This document shows, piece after piece, positions 1 to 9,395 of a DNA stretch of 24,348 nt. The stretch is taken from NCBI GenBank assembly GCA_012064415.1, contig SSNU01000332.1, positions 1-24,348 of the forward strand. The letters run 5' to 3'. Each line of letters starts with the position of its first letter. Positions within the stretch are counted from its first letter, which is position 1. The stretch comes from Gyrodactylus bullatarudis (Eukaryota; Platyhelminthes; Monogenea; Gyrodactylidea; Gyrodactylidae). A program made the position numbers and the translations under genes. Under the pieces are notes generated by a model. The model did no database searches. It was not told the origin of the DNA and worked only from the letters and a program-made list of their open reading frames with translations.

Positions 1-664
1 GAAATTGTAAAGATATGGATCCTTAAAGTTGAGAGTGAATCGAAGGGATAATGATAATTCTACCTTTAATTTCATTGGTCGGAATGATACTCGATTATCA
101 TTGAAAATGGGGCAGAGAGGTATAACTTAGCTTGAACATTTATTTCGAGGCGTTATCTATCCAATTGACTGTATGCACAAATTTTAGAATGAATAACAAA
201 AAGTTGTGAATAATCCTGAACCTCTTTTTTATTGGTTGAAAAACATGCTTTGAGTAAAATGTAAGACTAGAATAAAGAGACAAGCCTTTTCAAATACACT
301 AAACTCTCAAAAAAATGTATGAGTGAAAAACCCGACGCACAAAATAAATTCAATGGTTTACTCATGAGTATCATAATGAAAATATTATAAATTTATTAGA
401 GATTTGAGAGATTTTGGGGCCGAAGATGGATTAATTTTTGGTTGAATTTGATGAAATTTTGAATTTACACTAAACGTTTATAGCACTTTCTCCTCAACCT
501 TTTTCCAACCTTAGCTCAAGTAATAATAAGAATAATTTTTCTTCTCATAGAAGCATAAAAATCATCAGATGCAGAATGAAAAACTTTTACACCTCCTTAA
601 ATCGCAGCCAGAAATATAACTTTGGCTAAAAACTGCAATATCACATTTCTTTGATGACTTTAAT
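1..664. other. No gene recognised at left edge
   Basis: AT-rich sequence with no supportable reading frame. The second exon of the minus-strand gene starting at 1177 might lie here or in the tandem repeat next to it. One possible acceptor followed by a short hydrophobic open frame sits around 598-635 on the minus strand, but nothing confirms it. Confidence 0.5.
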
Positions 665-832
665 TCCTATTTTCACTAGTGAGTATCATCCATTTACTGA
701 TTTCCTATTTTCACGGTATGGATTTCAGTGTAAAGGGTGAAAATTTCCCATTTTCACGGTATGGATTTCAGTGAAAAGGGTGAAAATTTCCCATTTTCAC
801 TAGTGATTATCGTCCATTCACTGGATATGGGA
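665..832. repeat. Short tandem repeat array, 43-44 base period
   Basis: Units begin at 665, 704, 748 and 791, each opening with CCTATTTTCAC or CCATTTTCAC. The two inner units are nearly identical and contain GGTATGGATTTCAGTG followed by a GTGAAAATTT segment. The two outer units share a different interior, ACTAGTGA followed by TATC-TCCATT-ACTG. The arrangement is A-B-B-A. Because TTTTCAC and GTGAAAA occur inside each inner unit, the array is also rich in short inverted repeats. It lies just downstream of the exon at 917-1177. Confidence 0.85.
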
Positions 833-916
833 ATTCATTGAATGAGAATTATATTCAAAGGTCTTTCTTAATATTTTCTCAACGATTTCAGATTCCATAA
901 TTATGTATCAACTTAC

Positions 917-1177
917 ATTCTCGAGTAATGAGAGAGTTGGAAACATGTAGCTAATTTCAATGCATGGTTTCCCTGTTGTAAGAGAATATTTGAACTCTGC
1001 CCCAGGGGAGATTTTCTTGTTAACCTTATAACCAACCAGACGAGATTCACAGTCAGTATGAATGAAGTATCGAGTAAGAGGCTTACAGGTGAAATCAAAT
1101 TTCATATTTTTGATTTGCATTGTTAGGCTGAAGAAAAGTAGAACATATAAAAACGTAAATATCACATGAGAAGCCAT
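917..1177 (-). CDS. Secreted two-cysteine-loop family, short type, exon 1
   Basis: Not a recognised protein family. The ATG at 1177 opens a frame with a clear signal-peptide-like N-terminus (MASHVIFTFLYVLLFFSL). It is followed by Cys, then the motif HTDC, a 28-residue loop containing GYKVN and SPG, and a second loop cysteine in GKPC. The sequence then reads GTAAGT at 916-911, a good 5' splice site in phase 0, followed immediately by an in-frame stop. The exon is therefore exactly 261 bases, the same length as exon 1 of the relatives at 10620-10880 and 13685-13945, which also carry H-x-x-C, GYK, PG and a Pro-Cys at matching places. The partner exon was not identified, so the gene is incomplete here. 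Secretion is inferred from the N-terminus; the function is unknown. Confidence 0.62.
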
Positions 1178-1353
1178 CTAGGTATTTTGAGTGAAGATAA
1201 ATTTCTTTATGGGAAACTTTTATATGAAATATGGCTCATAAATAAAATGCTCTTGAGTAAAAAAAAAAATTCTATTGTTCCATCTCTTAACAAAAGATCA
1301 TTCAGATATAATGCATAGGAAAAAAAAAGAATTTTTTAGAAAATTCATAGCAA

Positions 1354-1519
1354 TATATTTTATCTGAATATAAACTTAGTTGTATCTTTAATTCGTTCAT
1401 AGCCTTCTAGAGTCCGTTTTACTAGTTTCCATTGAATTGAAAAACAACACATCAATAATATCTATTTTATTTTGTAAAATTTCCGCTGTTTTGAACAACA
1501 TTCGGACCTCTTTTAGATC
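1354..1519 (-). repeat. Left arm of a 165-base inverted repeat
   Basis: Read on the minus strand this segment matches 2066-2230 on the plus strand over nearly its whole length. Shared stretches include CTAAAAGAGGTC, AAAACAGCGGAAATTTTACA and ACAACTAAGTTTATATTC. The left arm is the less decayed of the two: one minus-strand frame stays open across most of it, downstream of the reverse transcriptase relic, after a presumed one-base change in an A8 run at 1552-1559. Confidence 0.85.
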
Positions 1520-1810
1520 TGTGTACCTGTTGATGATGTCATCCGTTCTGGTTTTTTTTCCAAGAAACCAAGAAAAATTTCAGCTAGTATAGGACTTAGT
1601 GGGGATCCCATTGCTATACCATCCTTTCGGAAGTAGACTTCGTTTTGGGATGATAAAGGGATGTCTGTATGGCATGTTCTCAGCATTTCAACAATTTCTT
1701 CCCCGTCCAATTTGAAGTAATTTCTGAAAACCACCTTTTTTGTTAGAGCAGATCAATGACGAGGTGTATCATCTTGTTGAAAAGCTAGCATCTCTATTTC
1801 GATTTTTTTC
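1513..1810 (-). pseudogene. Penelope-like reverse transcriptase fragment
   Basis: The minus-strand frame contains FRKDGIAMGSPLSPILAEIF, the reverse transcriptase motif B region, with the GxAMGSPLSP form typical of Penelope-like elements. Upstream of it, in shifted frames, are pieces that fit the preceding palm segment (KMIHLVIDLL, then NYFKLDGEEIVEML). The catalytic aspartate motif that should follow is absent; instead the frame runs into the inverted-repeat arm. At least two frameshifts are needed, one near 1745 and one in the A8 run at 1552-1559. It is a dead fragment and differs from the Penelope-like copy at 19740-21136, which keeps only the region after the catalytic motif. Confidence 0.75.
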
Positions 1811-1830
1811 TTGAACGGTAAAAGTTGATC

Positions 1831-1958
1831 TTAACCCTAGAACGTAGAAGACATTTCCGAAAAGATATATGTGGAAGTATTATGACACTATTTTTTATGG
1901 GTTAAAAATAACCCTTGTTACCAGTCGCGAGTTGTACGATTTCCAGTTCTAGGTTTAA
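1831..1958. repeat. Short inverted repeat, possible MITE
   Basis: TTAACCCTAGAAC at 1831-1843 and GTTCTAGGTTTAA at 1946-1958 are reverse complements except for one base. They enclose 102 bases that include a smaller GGGTTAAAAATAACCC palindrome. The structure sits between the arms of the larger inverted repeat. Confidence 0.5.
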
Positions 1959-2065
1959 AGTAACTTTTGAAAAGAATTTGAATTTAATTTTTCGTCTATT
2001 ACAACCAAGTTGCATGTACTTTTCAAAGCCCAAGCCATGACACTGCCGGTCCTTACTGCTCTATG

Positions 2066-2230
2066 CCTAAAAGAGGTCTGAGTGGTGTCCAAAACAGCGG
2101 AAATTTTACAAAATAAAAATAGATATTTTTGATGTGTTGTCTTTCAATTCAATGGCAACTAATAAAACGGAATCTAGAAAGCTATGAATGAATTAAAAAT
2201 ACAACTAAGTTTATATTCGAATAGAATTTT
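2066..2230 (+). repeat. Right arm of a 165-base inverted repeat
   Basis: This is the partner of 1354-1519. It has accumulated in-frame stops relative to the left arm, so any coding content has been lost. From 2231 to 2626 no gene was recognised; an 8-base inverted pair, GCCGGTCC (2045-2052) and GGACCGGC (2416-2423), brackets that stretch but is too short to define an element. Confidence 0.8.
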
Positions 2231-2626
2231 CTTCCCTATCGAATAGTTTCTTTTATTAGGAGTTTATACACAAAAGTTAGCCAACGCCTAGTGCCTCTTT
2301 TTGATGAGTAGTTCGGTATAACTTGATCCAGTGTGCCGACTACACCTTTAGTAGACTTATAGTTTTGGATCATCTCGAGACTTGAAAATGTAAAGAAGAT
2401 AATAATGTTATAACAGGACCGGCTTATTCCATCGTGAAAGATGTACTGAATGGCATTCTCACCTATTTTAGAACTGCAAAGTTCTTGATTTTCTACGGGT
2501 ATTCTTTGAAAAATTTTAGTGGGATTAAAATGGATGCAGTTTTTATATTGAACTGTTCAACCAAAAATAAACTTGAAAAAACTAGGAATATATTCTCAAT
2601 ACGTAAAAAATCTTTATTATTTTAGA

Positions 2627-3518
2627 TTACATGAAATAAACTATCATTAGAAAAGAGATCGAACCCTTCCCGAGATTGACAGAGCCTGCAAGATTATCGC
2701 TAAATTCAATACTGAGATTATTTTCGTCTACATGATTTTTCTCAAGTAATTCTGCATAAGAGGAAAAAACAGTTTCAGTTGTCTTGGTCATCTTTTCTCC
2801 TTGGACTAATTTTGCTGTTGACTTTGACGAGGATCCATGAAAATTCGATGCAACACCCTGGTAAACATCCATGCCAACCAAGTATTCAAAATCATCGATT
2901 TTTGACGAGACTCCTCTTAGCACATCAAATTGTCTACTAGTCACTTTTACTGGTTGGGTCGCCAAAACTCTGAGTTCACACTTTGAATAATAGAAATATG
3001 TACTAGTCAAATCAAGATGCTTTACAATAGCCTTGTTGATTAGATTTAGATCGGAAATTCCAAAGAAACCTCTTGTAGTAGAGTTTGAAAAGTCGAGGAA
3101 TATTTTATCAAAAAAAGTTTCATTTTTACCATCGGGTATCTCCTCCAATAGGAAATGAATCATAAGTTTCTCATTAAAAATTAAAATCATTTCACCTGAA
3201 TATAGGACTCCATCTAGCGAGTGTAGCGAATTGAGTGATCCCTGAACGCTGTTCGGTATTATCCAAAAATTGTAGCTTCCACAATGCATATTCACTGGAA
3301 AAAGAATCAGAAATTGGAGCAAAATTAGTATTTCTCAGGAACTCACCTCTGTCATGAAAAGCAACAATACGGAATTCTTCATGACACTTGAATGGAGGAA
3401 AATGTATGTTTCGTTTTGTTGTTTCATTTGTGTTTATTCTAACCCTGTAGATTTTTTGGTCACATCGATGAGAACTATTTCGTAAGATGCATATCAAGAA
3501 AAATATCAATTTCAGCAT
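2627..3518 (-). CDS. Secreted/anchored two-cysteine-loop family, long type (gene 1)
   Basis: Two exons, 3518-3347 and 3294-2627, joined across a 52-base GT-AG intron (GTGAGT donor, TTTTTCCAG acceptor) in phase 1. Together they give 840 coding bases, 279 aa. The start was chosen as the Met that opens the signal peptide MLKLIFFLICIL; a longer frame begins 28 codons upstream. Exon 1 carries RC...KC with 25 residues between the cysteines. Exon 2 carries SGEM, a Thr-Phe-Phe motif, KCEL followed by QPVKV, a Ser/Lys/Thr-rich stretch and a short hydrophobic C-terminus (SISFLMIVYFM) with no charged tail after it, as in GPI-anchored precursors. The layout matches the genes at 6400 and 16930. Function unknown; cell-surface or secreted location is inferred. 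Confidence 0.8.
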
Positions 3519-3693
3519 TAAATTTAAAGTTTTTCTTCTCTCTTTAAAAAGTATCTTAAGCTTGTTGAATGAAATACTTAAATGAGTAAAAACTTGATTC
3601 ATATAAAGGATTCTTTAATCTACAGTGAATGCATCTTAATAACTACGGCAGTTTTCATAGTTTTTACATTTAATTTTCTACAAATAATCAAAA

Positions 3694-4042
3694 AATGCAG
3701 GGATGACAGTACAGACGTTTGGGTGAAGGAGAAATTCTTCATAAATAGATATCAACCAAACTTATGTGTTCAAAAGAATTATTCCTATAACCTTCAACTA
3801 CCTTGGCCTATGTAAGCTTTTTCACATTTCTCTCCACTGTTGCTATTTAATGGAGAGTTTTGGTGTTCTTTTAGCTTACATTATTTTCTTCTTTGACACT
3901 TACTATTTCTATTTACTATTGTAAAATATTATTTTGAATGAATTCTCAACTTATATCATTTTTAAAGTATTGCCACTGATGATGCTTTGTGAAATGTACA
4001 TATGGCCCCAATATATATCTTTTTTCTAATTTTCCAAAAAAT
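3694..4042 (+). mobile_element. Penelope-like element 3' fragment
   Basis: A 5'-truncated copy. It begins inside the endonuclease C-terminus (VWVKEKFFINRYQPNLCVQK, close to the last residues of the frame ending at 20893), continues through the 3' untranslated region and ends just after a hammerhead motif. The same TATGTAAGCTTTTTCAC and TGGAGAGTTTTGGTGTT stretches occur in the copy at 20.9 kb. TAATCAAAA occurs at 3685-3693 and at 4043-4051, a candidate 9-base target-site duplication, though such AT-rich words can arise by chance. It lies upstream of gene 1 in the opposite orientation. Confidence 0.82.
3968..4013 (+). ncRNA. Hammerhead ribozyme motif, type I (Penelope copy at 3.9 kb)
   Basis: The core CTGATGA is at 3976-3982 and GAAA at 3991-3994. 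Stem I pairs GCCA (3972-3975) with TGGC (4003-4006) and, beyond a CCC bulge, TATT (3968-3971) with AATA (4010-4013). Stem III is the self-complementary ATGTACAT (3994-4001), too short to fold alone, so pairing between two copies is likely. U16.1 is 4001 and the nucleotide at the cut site is A4002. The 8-base stem II (TGCTTTGT) is weak. Minimal type I hammerheads in Penelope-like elements are established; activity of this copy is untested. Confidence 0.72.
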
Positions 4043-4143
4043 TAATCAAAATTCAACGATAATTACGTTGAGTAATAAAACAGATTAATCAAAATTGATT
4101 TTCTTTTCTAATTCTTATCCAAGATTTGAAATATGTCATAATT

Positions 4144-4545
4144 TTCAAAAAGAATCGTAAATTTGGACCTCATGATCTAGAAAAATCTTGATCAAATTCG
4201 ATTACTTGATGAAAAAATTGAAAATACAACATAGTCAGGTAACAAGTGAACAACGTTATAGTCAATAGTTATGTCAAAGCTACTATCCTGGTTCTAAATT
4301 ATAATCATGAAAAGAGTTTTAATAATTTTCATTTTTATCTATTTTTTTTGAAAATTCCTTCTGCTCAGCAACCACGGATAATGCTATAATTTTGTTTGCC
4401 CTTATTAAATGATGTGCTCCATAACTGACCTCTTCAAGATAATGGTCTTCAACAATGAAGGGTTTTTCTTCAGGAATTTTCTTGATTTTCTCGATTCTAT
4501 TCCTTAACCCTTCATGTCCCAAATTTTTTTTTTCATCATACAAAT
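4144..4545 (+). repeat. Dispersed repeat R1, copy 1
   Basis: Matches 23890-24230 in the same orientation. Shared stretches include TCATGATCTAGAAAAATCTT, ACAACGTTATA, AATGCTATAAT and ATGTGCTCCATAACTGACCT. Partial relatives of its left part are at 21236-21310 and, more decayed, near 7079-7150. The ends are not defined and no terminal repeats were seen. Confidence 0.82.
4319..4543 (-). CDS. Short open frame inside repeat R1, unknown
   Basis: Seventy-four codons on the minus strand of R1. The stretch around EEVSYGAHHLIRANKIIAL is preserved in the other copy (minus strand, about 24206-24090). There the differences include several silent third-position changes plus Asp/Glu, His/Arg and Ser/Phe, and the second copy diverges near its end. 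This suggests the frame was once coding, probably the end of a mobile-element protein, but no domain was recognised. The Met at 4543 is only the first available start; the true N-terminus is probably missing. It could also be a chance frame carried along by the repeat. Confidence 0.35.
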   Translation of the reverse strand: MYDEKKNLGHEGLRNRIEKIKKIPEEKPFIVEDHYLEEVSYGAHHLIRANKIIALSVVAEQKEFSKKIDKNENY

Positions 4546-6399
4546 GAGAAAATTTTAAACCTAACCAAAATAATTACGCTGATTCTGCATCTGAATTCCT
4601 TTTTGTAAGCCTACTTATCATATCAAAGATAATAGAGGTTAAAATTGGCATTTTTTGGCTCTAAAACCAGTTATCTTCTAAACTATAAGAGATATCAAGC
4701 ATGCAATTGTATATTTGAAATCTACGGCTATTGTTTTACGATGAATAGTTATTTTATTTTTTTCTAAGACCTCAGCAAATAGGTTTTCAAAATAACGTTC
4801 TAAATATTCTCACCCTTCTTCAAGTAACTATGTTGTGCATCAGTGAAAAGCTATCTTTATGAATTATACATAATTTTGTAACAAAGTGTTTTAGGTATCT
4901 TTTAGTTAAAATTATCGCTCGAGAAAGAGTTCCTAGTGTTTGCATTCCTAAATATCTTTGAATAAATGTATAATATTTTTCTATTTAAAATGACCCAATA
5001 GGGATAAATGTATATCGAGAATTGCTGTTAACAAATGGACAAATTCATCATGGTCCTTATAAAGGCTAATTAGTTTGAGAATGTTGGGTTCGGCATAAAA
5101 TTTTCCCAGATATTTGGGATTGAATAAAGGGGCGATGTAAATTTCAAAATTATCAAAGCTGACCGGACAGATCTTTCAGGGATTCATAAACTTCTTCTGG
5201 TTTTTAACATTAGCCGCTATAGTAAAAGAATATTTTGATATTTGCGTTTTTACTTACAAGTAGATATGTGATGATTTTAATTTTAGTTCAACTACTCAAA
5301 TCCATCAACCAAACCTGACATTGGCATGATGATAAGAATTTACTTTTTTAAAAAAACTCAATATTTTTCTTCGGAAAGTCGGGAAAAATTATTCTTCGAA
5401 TGCCATAATGAAATGAGCTAACAAGTTGTGAAAATTTTCTGAAAAAATTCAATCTGACATATATTTCGCCATTTTTTGAATTTCGAAAATGCACCAGATT
5501 TTCACTTTTTCAACTTTTGAAACCAAAATTTTTATCGATTCCAAAGATTTGAAGCAGTTAAAAACAGACAAATTTAGATCAGCATTAGACAAAGAATTCG
5601 AATGTTTTATCTGTAAGCATAAATGATTCTGAGTACATTAATTTCTTCTTGAGTTCATTTTTGAATTTATTTAAGCTTAGGTTTTGATAGATCTATTGAG
5701 ATTTTTAAATATGTTTTTATTATTAAATATTGTGAGCTTTTTAGGTTGCCAAATTCTGGAATATTATAGCTTAATCCTTGGCGGTTAGAGCTCACAATAG
5801 GGATGATTTGATAAGAGTAATTGATTTCAGCTTTCTCTTATAACTATCCCTTTTTCTGGCTTTCTTGAACGTTCCTAAATTAAATTTTTGTAAGCAGCAT
5901 TAATTCTTATAGTCATACAAAATTAGGACTATATAAAATCTACTTGAATACTAAGATAATTCTGAGTACATCTTACTGTAATTATAATTAAAATTGAAGT
6001 AGAATAATTAATCAAGAGTTGGTGTGTTTAAATAGATTTCACTATTTATGTTTCATAGAGAATTCACCAATAGATTAAGTAATTTTCGAAGGGAATATAT
6101 CGATTGTTTGAGAGATTCCACATCACTATTTACCACACCTCTAAGATCAGATAATCTGGTAGAAAATCAACCTCAAATTTTTTTTGTTTTTTTTCCAAAA
6201 TTCGAGACTTTGAACTCAAGTAGCGGCAAGTTTTGAAAGATATCGTGAATTATCCCTAGTTTTTTTTCTATTTTGGATTTGAGATCAGGCTAATAATATT
6301 CTCTATCATATTTTTTAATTGGGTAAATTTTTTTGTTTTACTGTGTAATCGTTTTAGTTTCATTGATATTTTTCTCTAAATGAAACATTGTAAAATTTT
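4546..6399. other. No gene recognised, 1.85 kb
   Basis: AT-rich intergenic DNA upstream of the gene at 6400. A 20-base stretch at 5583-5602 (ATTAGACAAAGAATTCGAAT) recurs with one difference just after the Penelope-like element, at about 21139, so part of this region is probably an unnamed dispersed repeat. The frame at 6048-6236 has low-complexity content and was not accepted as a gene. Confidence 0.5.
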
Positions 6400-7846
6400 A
6401 TGAAAATTTTCTTGTTCATCATTGAGCTTGTTGGATGGCTTAATTCTTGTGCTAATCCTCTGAGTCGAAATAAATGTGAGATGCAGGTTTATCCAATCAG
6501 AATTGTTACTTCAAAGACTGTCTATGTTAAGAAAATGACCATTATCGGTAAAGAATATTTCCCTTGTTACAATGAATCATTTGGACATGTTCTAGATTGT
6601 AAGATATTCTTTATCGATTAATTTTTTTGATATTTCAAGAATTTAAATTTTTCTTTATAGGCAAAATTTGGTGTATTTTTTTCGAGTTTATCTAATTTTA
6701 AAAACGTCTTATAAACAATTAATTGTTTGAATAATCTATTAGTTGTTACTTTATTTTGGCTCTAATCGTATGATCATCAGTGATGAAATTAACAGAATAA
6801 AAATTTAAACTCCTGTGACTAAATAAAATTAACATTTTTATCAATTAGGGGTTTTTGAAGCAGAATTACTAATGAGACTTAATGAACCATGCAAAGCTAA
6901 TTTTTTCATTCAGAAATCGAATTTAATCAAGATATTTTGGAATCTTTATTGTGATCCTGAAAAACATCTTTTGACCACAGTCCCACTTTCAAATAGATAA
7001 CAATTTTGAGTTCAAAGTTCGAAAATAATCGAAATTTAAAAAATGACCATAATTTTCATGAAAATAATTTTTTACCTTCAAATCGTAAAGGTGGGCAACC
7101 TGAGTATGATTCCAAAAAATCTTCAATGAATCCGAAAATGTAATGAAAATGTTTTTGTAAAATTTTATAGATTCCCAACTTTATATCAGTTAGCTTTATG
7201 TTGTATTCTGGCTTGTATTGGCATACATGTGGCGAAAAAAAAATTTATGCTAATCCAAGCCAGATTGATTGTTATAGACTGTCAACTTAAATAGAACTAT
7301 TTGATTTAAAAGGACTTAATTTTAGATCCAGTGATTCTGAACAAAAAGAAGACTTGTATGAAGTTTGTTGAGTTTTTATTTCAAAATAAACACCAAGTTG
7401 ATGGCAAGGAACATGTTGGAGAAATCAGATATCGTTTAGATGAAAACAATTGGGATATATATTTTCGAATGGTGATCGTTAAAGAGGCCCAGCCTACCTT
7501 TCTGACAGAAATTGAAGTGGCCAGATATTTCTTTGACTCTAGGGAATATTACAAATATTCTGAATCTAATAATTGCCGTCAGACAACGGTGATATTGATG
7601 AGACAATTAATTGGAATCAGAGAAAGTCAACTCATTAAATTGCAGGAAGAGAAAACTTATAGAATTGCTACAGTAGCCCTTCAGGATTATAAGGAAAACA
7701 AATGGATTCTACGCAATTTTTACATTAGTTCTTCAGAACGAGGTTATTTTTCCTCGTTAGACGTTTTATCCCACGAAGAAAATTCAAACTCTTTCCAAAG
7801 AAAATTTCTTAGATGGGAAATTATTCTAATTCTTTTGTTAAAATAA
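6400..7846 (+). CDS. Secreted/anchored two-cysteine-loop family, long type (gene 2)
   Basis: Exon 1 is 6400-6598 and exon 2 is 7326-7846, joined in phase 1 (GTAAGA donor, TTTTAG acceptor), giving 720 coding bases and 239 aa. Exon 1 encodes a signal peptide (MKIFLFIIELVGWLN), then KC...PC with 29 residues between, and YPIRI, which matches YRVRI in gene 1. Exon 2 encodes VGEI, a region rich in aromatic residues, NNC, IGIRESQL (IRESEL in the gene at 16930) and a hydrophobic end (EIILILLLK). The intron is 727 bases against 50-52 in the two relatives and contains an R1-like piece and a hairpin, so it probably grew by insertion. Function unknown; extracellular or surface location is inferred. Confidence 0.8.
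7207..7264. repeat. Imperfect hairpin in the intron of gene 2
   Basis: TCTGGCTTGTATTGGCATA (7207-7225) and TATGCTAATCCAAGCCAGA (7246-7264) pair at 17 of 19 positions around a 20-base loop that contains a run of nine A. It may be the centre or end of a small inserted element, or a hairpin RNA within the intron; sequence alone does not decide. Confidence 0.6.
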
Positions 7847-8250
7847 AAAAATTTAATACCTTTGCTTAAAAATCAACAAGATTTCTTGCTCCTAAAGATA
7901 CGTTAAACAGGTCTCTATCAAGGTTCGTTCTAGGTGCTTAGGTAATATATCCCATAGGTTCGTTTGGTAATGGATTAACCTTTGTAGATATAGGTGCTGC
8001 ACTATACTTTAGGTTTTTATCAATTTTTTTCCTAAAATTACCCTTGAAATACCTAGGAATTTTTTATCATGAGTCATGACTCTTTTGCCAATCTTGAGAC
8101 TATTAAGTAGTACAATACAATATAGCTTGCTGATCTTAATCTGTACTAAGATTGATATTCTTCTTTCCAAAATAACTTTCTTCTATTTTTTATCGACGAA
8201 TTGTCTGGATTAATTTAATTTTAAAGTATTTTTAATAATTCTAACAAATA
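7847..8250. other. No gene recognised
   Basis: Downstream flank of gene 2. AT-rich, no repeat partner found by eye elsewhere in the window and no supportable reading frame. Confidence 0.5.
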
Positions 8251-8541
8251 TTATTGACTTGTTTTTGTTATATTTAAAGATCTAAATACTGATCCTCTAT
8301 TTCTTAAATGAAAAAAGTCATGAACGAATTCTTCTAAATGTTTTTTATCGATTCGAAAATAATACTCTTGAGATTCCATTCTTTGAGCCAAATAATCCAC
8401 AGGTGATGTAAATTTTGATAGATTAAGTACTGATTTCTTGAACAAACATTCGAGATAAAATTTTATGTGAATGAACTTTACGAACATTTGGATATATCTA
8501 GAGAATTTATTCTTCTCATAATTTTTTCTAAGTTCATTCAC
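8251..8541 (-). pseudogene. Possible exon 2 relic of the two-cysteine-loop family
   Basis: A 96-codon frame. FYLEC...TSPVDY followed by FRIDKKHLEEF is arranged like FYYSKC...QPVKV followed by a charged helix in gene 1 and CSL...EPVTIRESELEAL in the gene at 16930. The similarity is weak and by eye only. No matching signal-peptide exon was found at higher coordinates, where an upstream exon would lie. It is either a decayed relative or a chance frame in AT-rich DNA. Confidence 0.22.
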
Positions 8542-8837
8542 ATCACAAATTAGAAATTTTAAAAATCTGTAAAATCTTTCGTAGTTTTACGCCATATATA
8601 TGTTACAGTTAAGGTTCTTCTCTAAATTTTATTCATAAAAGTGCGAAAATGAATTTTAATATTCAAACGATAATTATTGAAATAATCTATTAAATTTTGT
8701 TTAATAATTCGACTAATTAAAAATAATTTTTAAATTTTTAAATCTAAATTTCCTTATAAGGAATAATTATTACTTGAACTCAGCGATTCAATTATAATAG
8801 AAGACATTATTGACTCAAAGCTATTCGATATCATTTG

Positions 8838-8884
8838 TATCAAGAAATTGAAGCTTAGATTTCTTCGGTATTACCATAGGAGCC
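8838..8884 (-). repeat. 47-base inverted match to 19577-19622
   Basis: Read on the minus strand it gives CTATGGTAATACCGAAGAAA and then TCTAAGCTTCAATTTCTT, the same as the plus strand at about 19577-19622. The 19.6 kb copy then runs into a segment that also occurs at 14333-14390, so these are pieces of one unnamed dispersed repeat. Confidence 0.7.
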
Positions 8885-9070
8885 TTTCCAGGGTTTTTAC
8901 ACCTAAAAAAGATATACTCGAATCTGATTGGCTCTAGCATTCACCCTCCCAAAACGCAAAATTTGCGCTGACTCTCTTTCGAAGTGTTACCAAAAATAAT
9001 TATGCGATTCAGGGTTCTTAAAAATTTTTCTCTATCCCTTAAGAAGATTTTATGTTTCTCAAGATCGAAA

Positions 9071-9270
9071 GTTATTATTTATTGGAGAGTTTTGGTGTTT
9101 TTTCAGCTTACATTTATTCTAATTTTCTTCAACTTTTACTATTTCTTTCATAATTTGTAAATTATTATTTTCATTCATCTTTTAACTTTTATCATTATCA
9201 AAGAGACACTACTGATAAACCTTTGAGAAATGTACATTTGGTGTTAATATATCCTTTTTCTACTTTTCCA
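9071..9270 (+). mobile_element. Penelope-like 3' end, 200 bases, with target-site duplication
   Basis: Nearly identical to 20943-21136, from the TTGGAGAGTTTTGGTGTT stretch to the terminal TTTTTCTACTTTTCCA. It is flanked by a perfect AAGATCGAAA at 9061-9070 and 9271-9280. The uninterrupted R2 copy at 10021-10350 has this word once, so this is a 5'-truncated retroelement insertion with a 10-base duplication. It contains only untranslated sequence and the hammerhead region. Confidence 0.88.
9205..9245 (+). ncRNA. Hammerhead motif with a core mutation (Penelope copy at 9.2 kb)
   Basis: GACACTA (9205-9211) pairs with TGGTGTT (9239-9245) with G-U wobbles, giving a seven-pair stem I. The core reads CTGATAA (9212-9218) instead of CTGATGA, which changes the essential G8. 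GAAA is at 9227-9230, and the palindrome ATGTACAT (9230-9237) and U9238 complete the motif. It is predicted inactive because of the core change. Confidence 0.7.
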
Positions 9271-9395
9271 AAGATCGAAATAGTTATTCATTTCAACAAA
9301 CTCGTAGTTTTGCAAAAATTAATGGATATCTTTGTAAAAATAAAAGAGTTAGAAATTATATCCCAAATGAATACAAAGCAAGCTCATCGAAAGCA

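Larger units (their letters stand above)
8995..9395 (+). repeat. Dispersed repeat R2, copy interrupted by a Penelope insertion
   Basis: The left part, about 8995-9070 (GGTTCTTAAAAATTTTTCTC, then TTTTATGTTTCTC), matches the minus strand at 10163-10225 and the plus strand near 18150-18480. After the 200-base insertion the repeat resumes at 9271 with AAGATCGAAATAG and then TTTCAACAAACT, as in the uninterrupted copy. The right end is not clear. Confidence 0.72.

Noticed and set aside
560..600. Minus-strand CTGATGA word
   Set aside because: No GAAA or pairing stems at usable spacing; chance occurrence.
2231..2430. Minus-strand peptide with KRG that recalled a retroviral envelope cleavage site
   Set aside because: No fusion peptide, membrane segment or long frame around it; order of motifs does not fit.
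6048..6236. 62-codon frame upstream of gene 2 as an extra exon
   Set aside because: No signal peptide, family cysteines or splice sites fitting the family; composition like the surrounding noncoding DNA.
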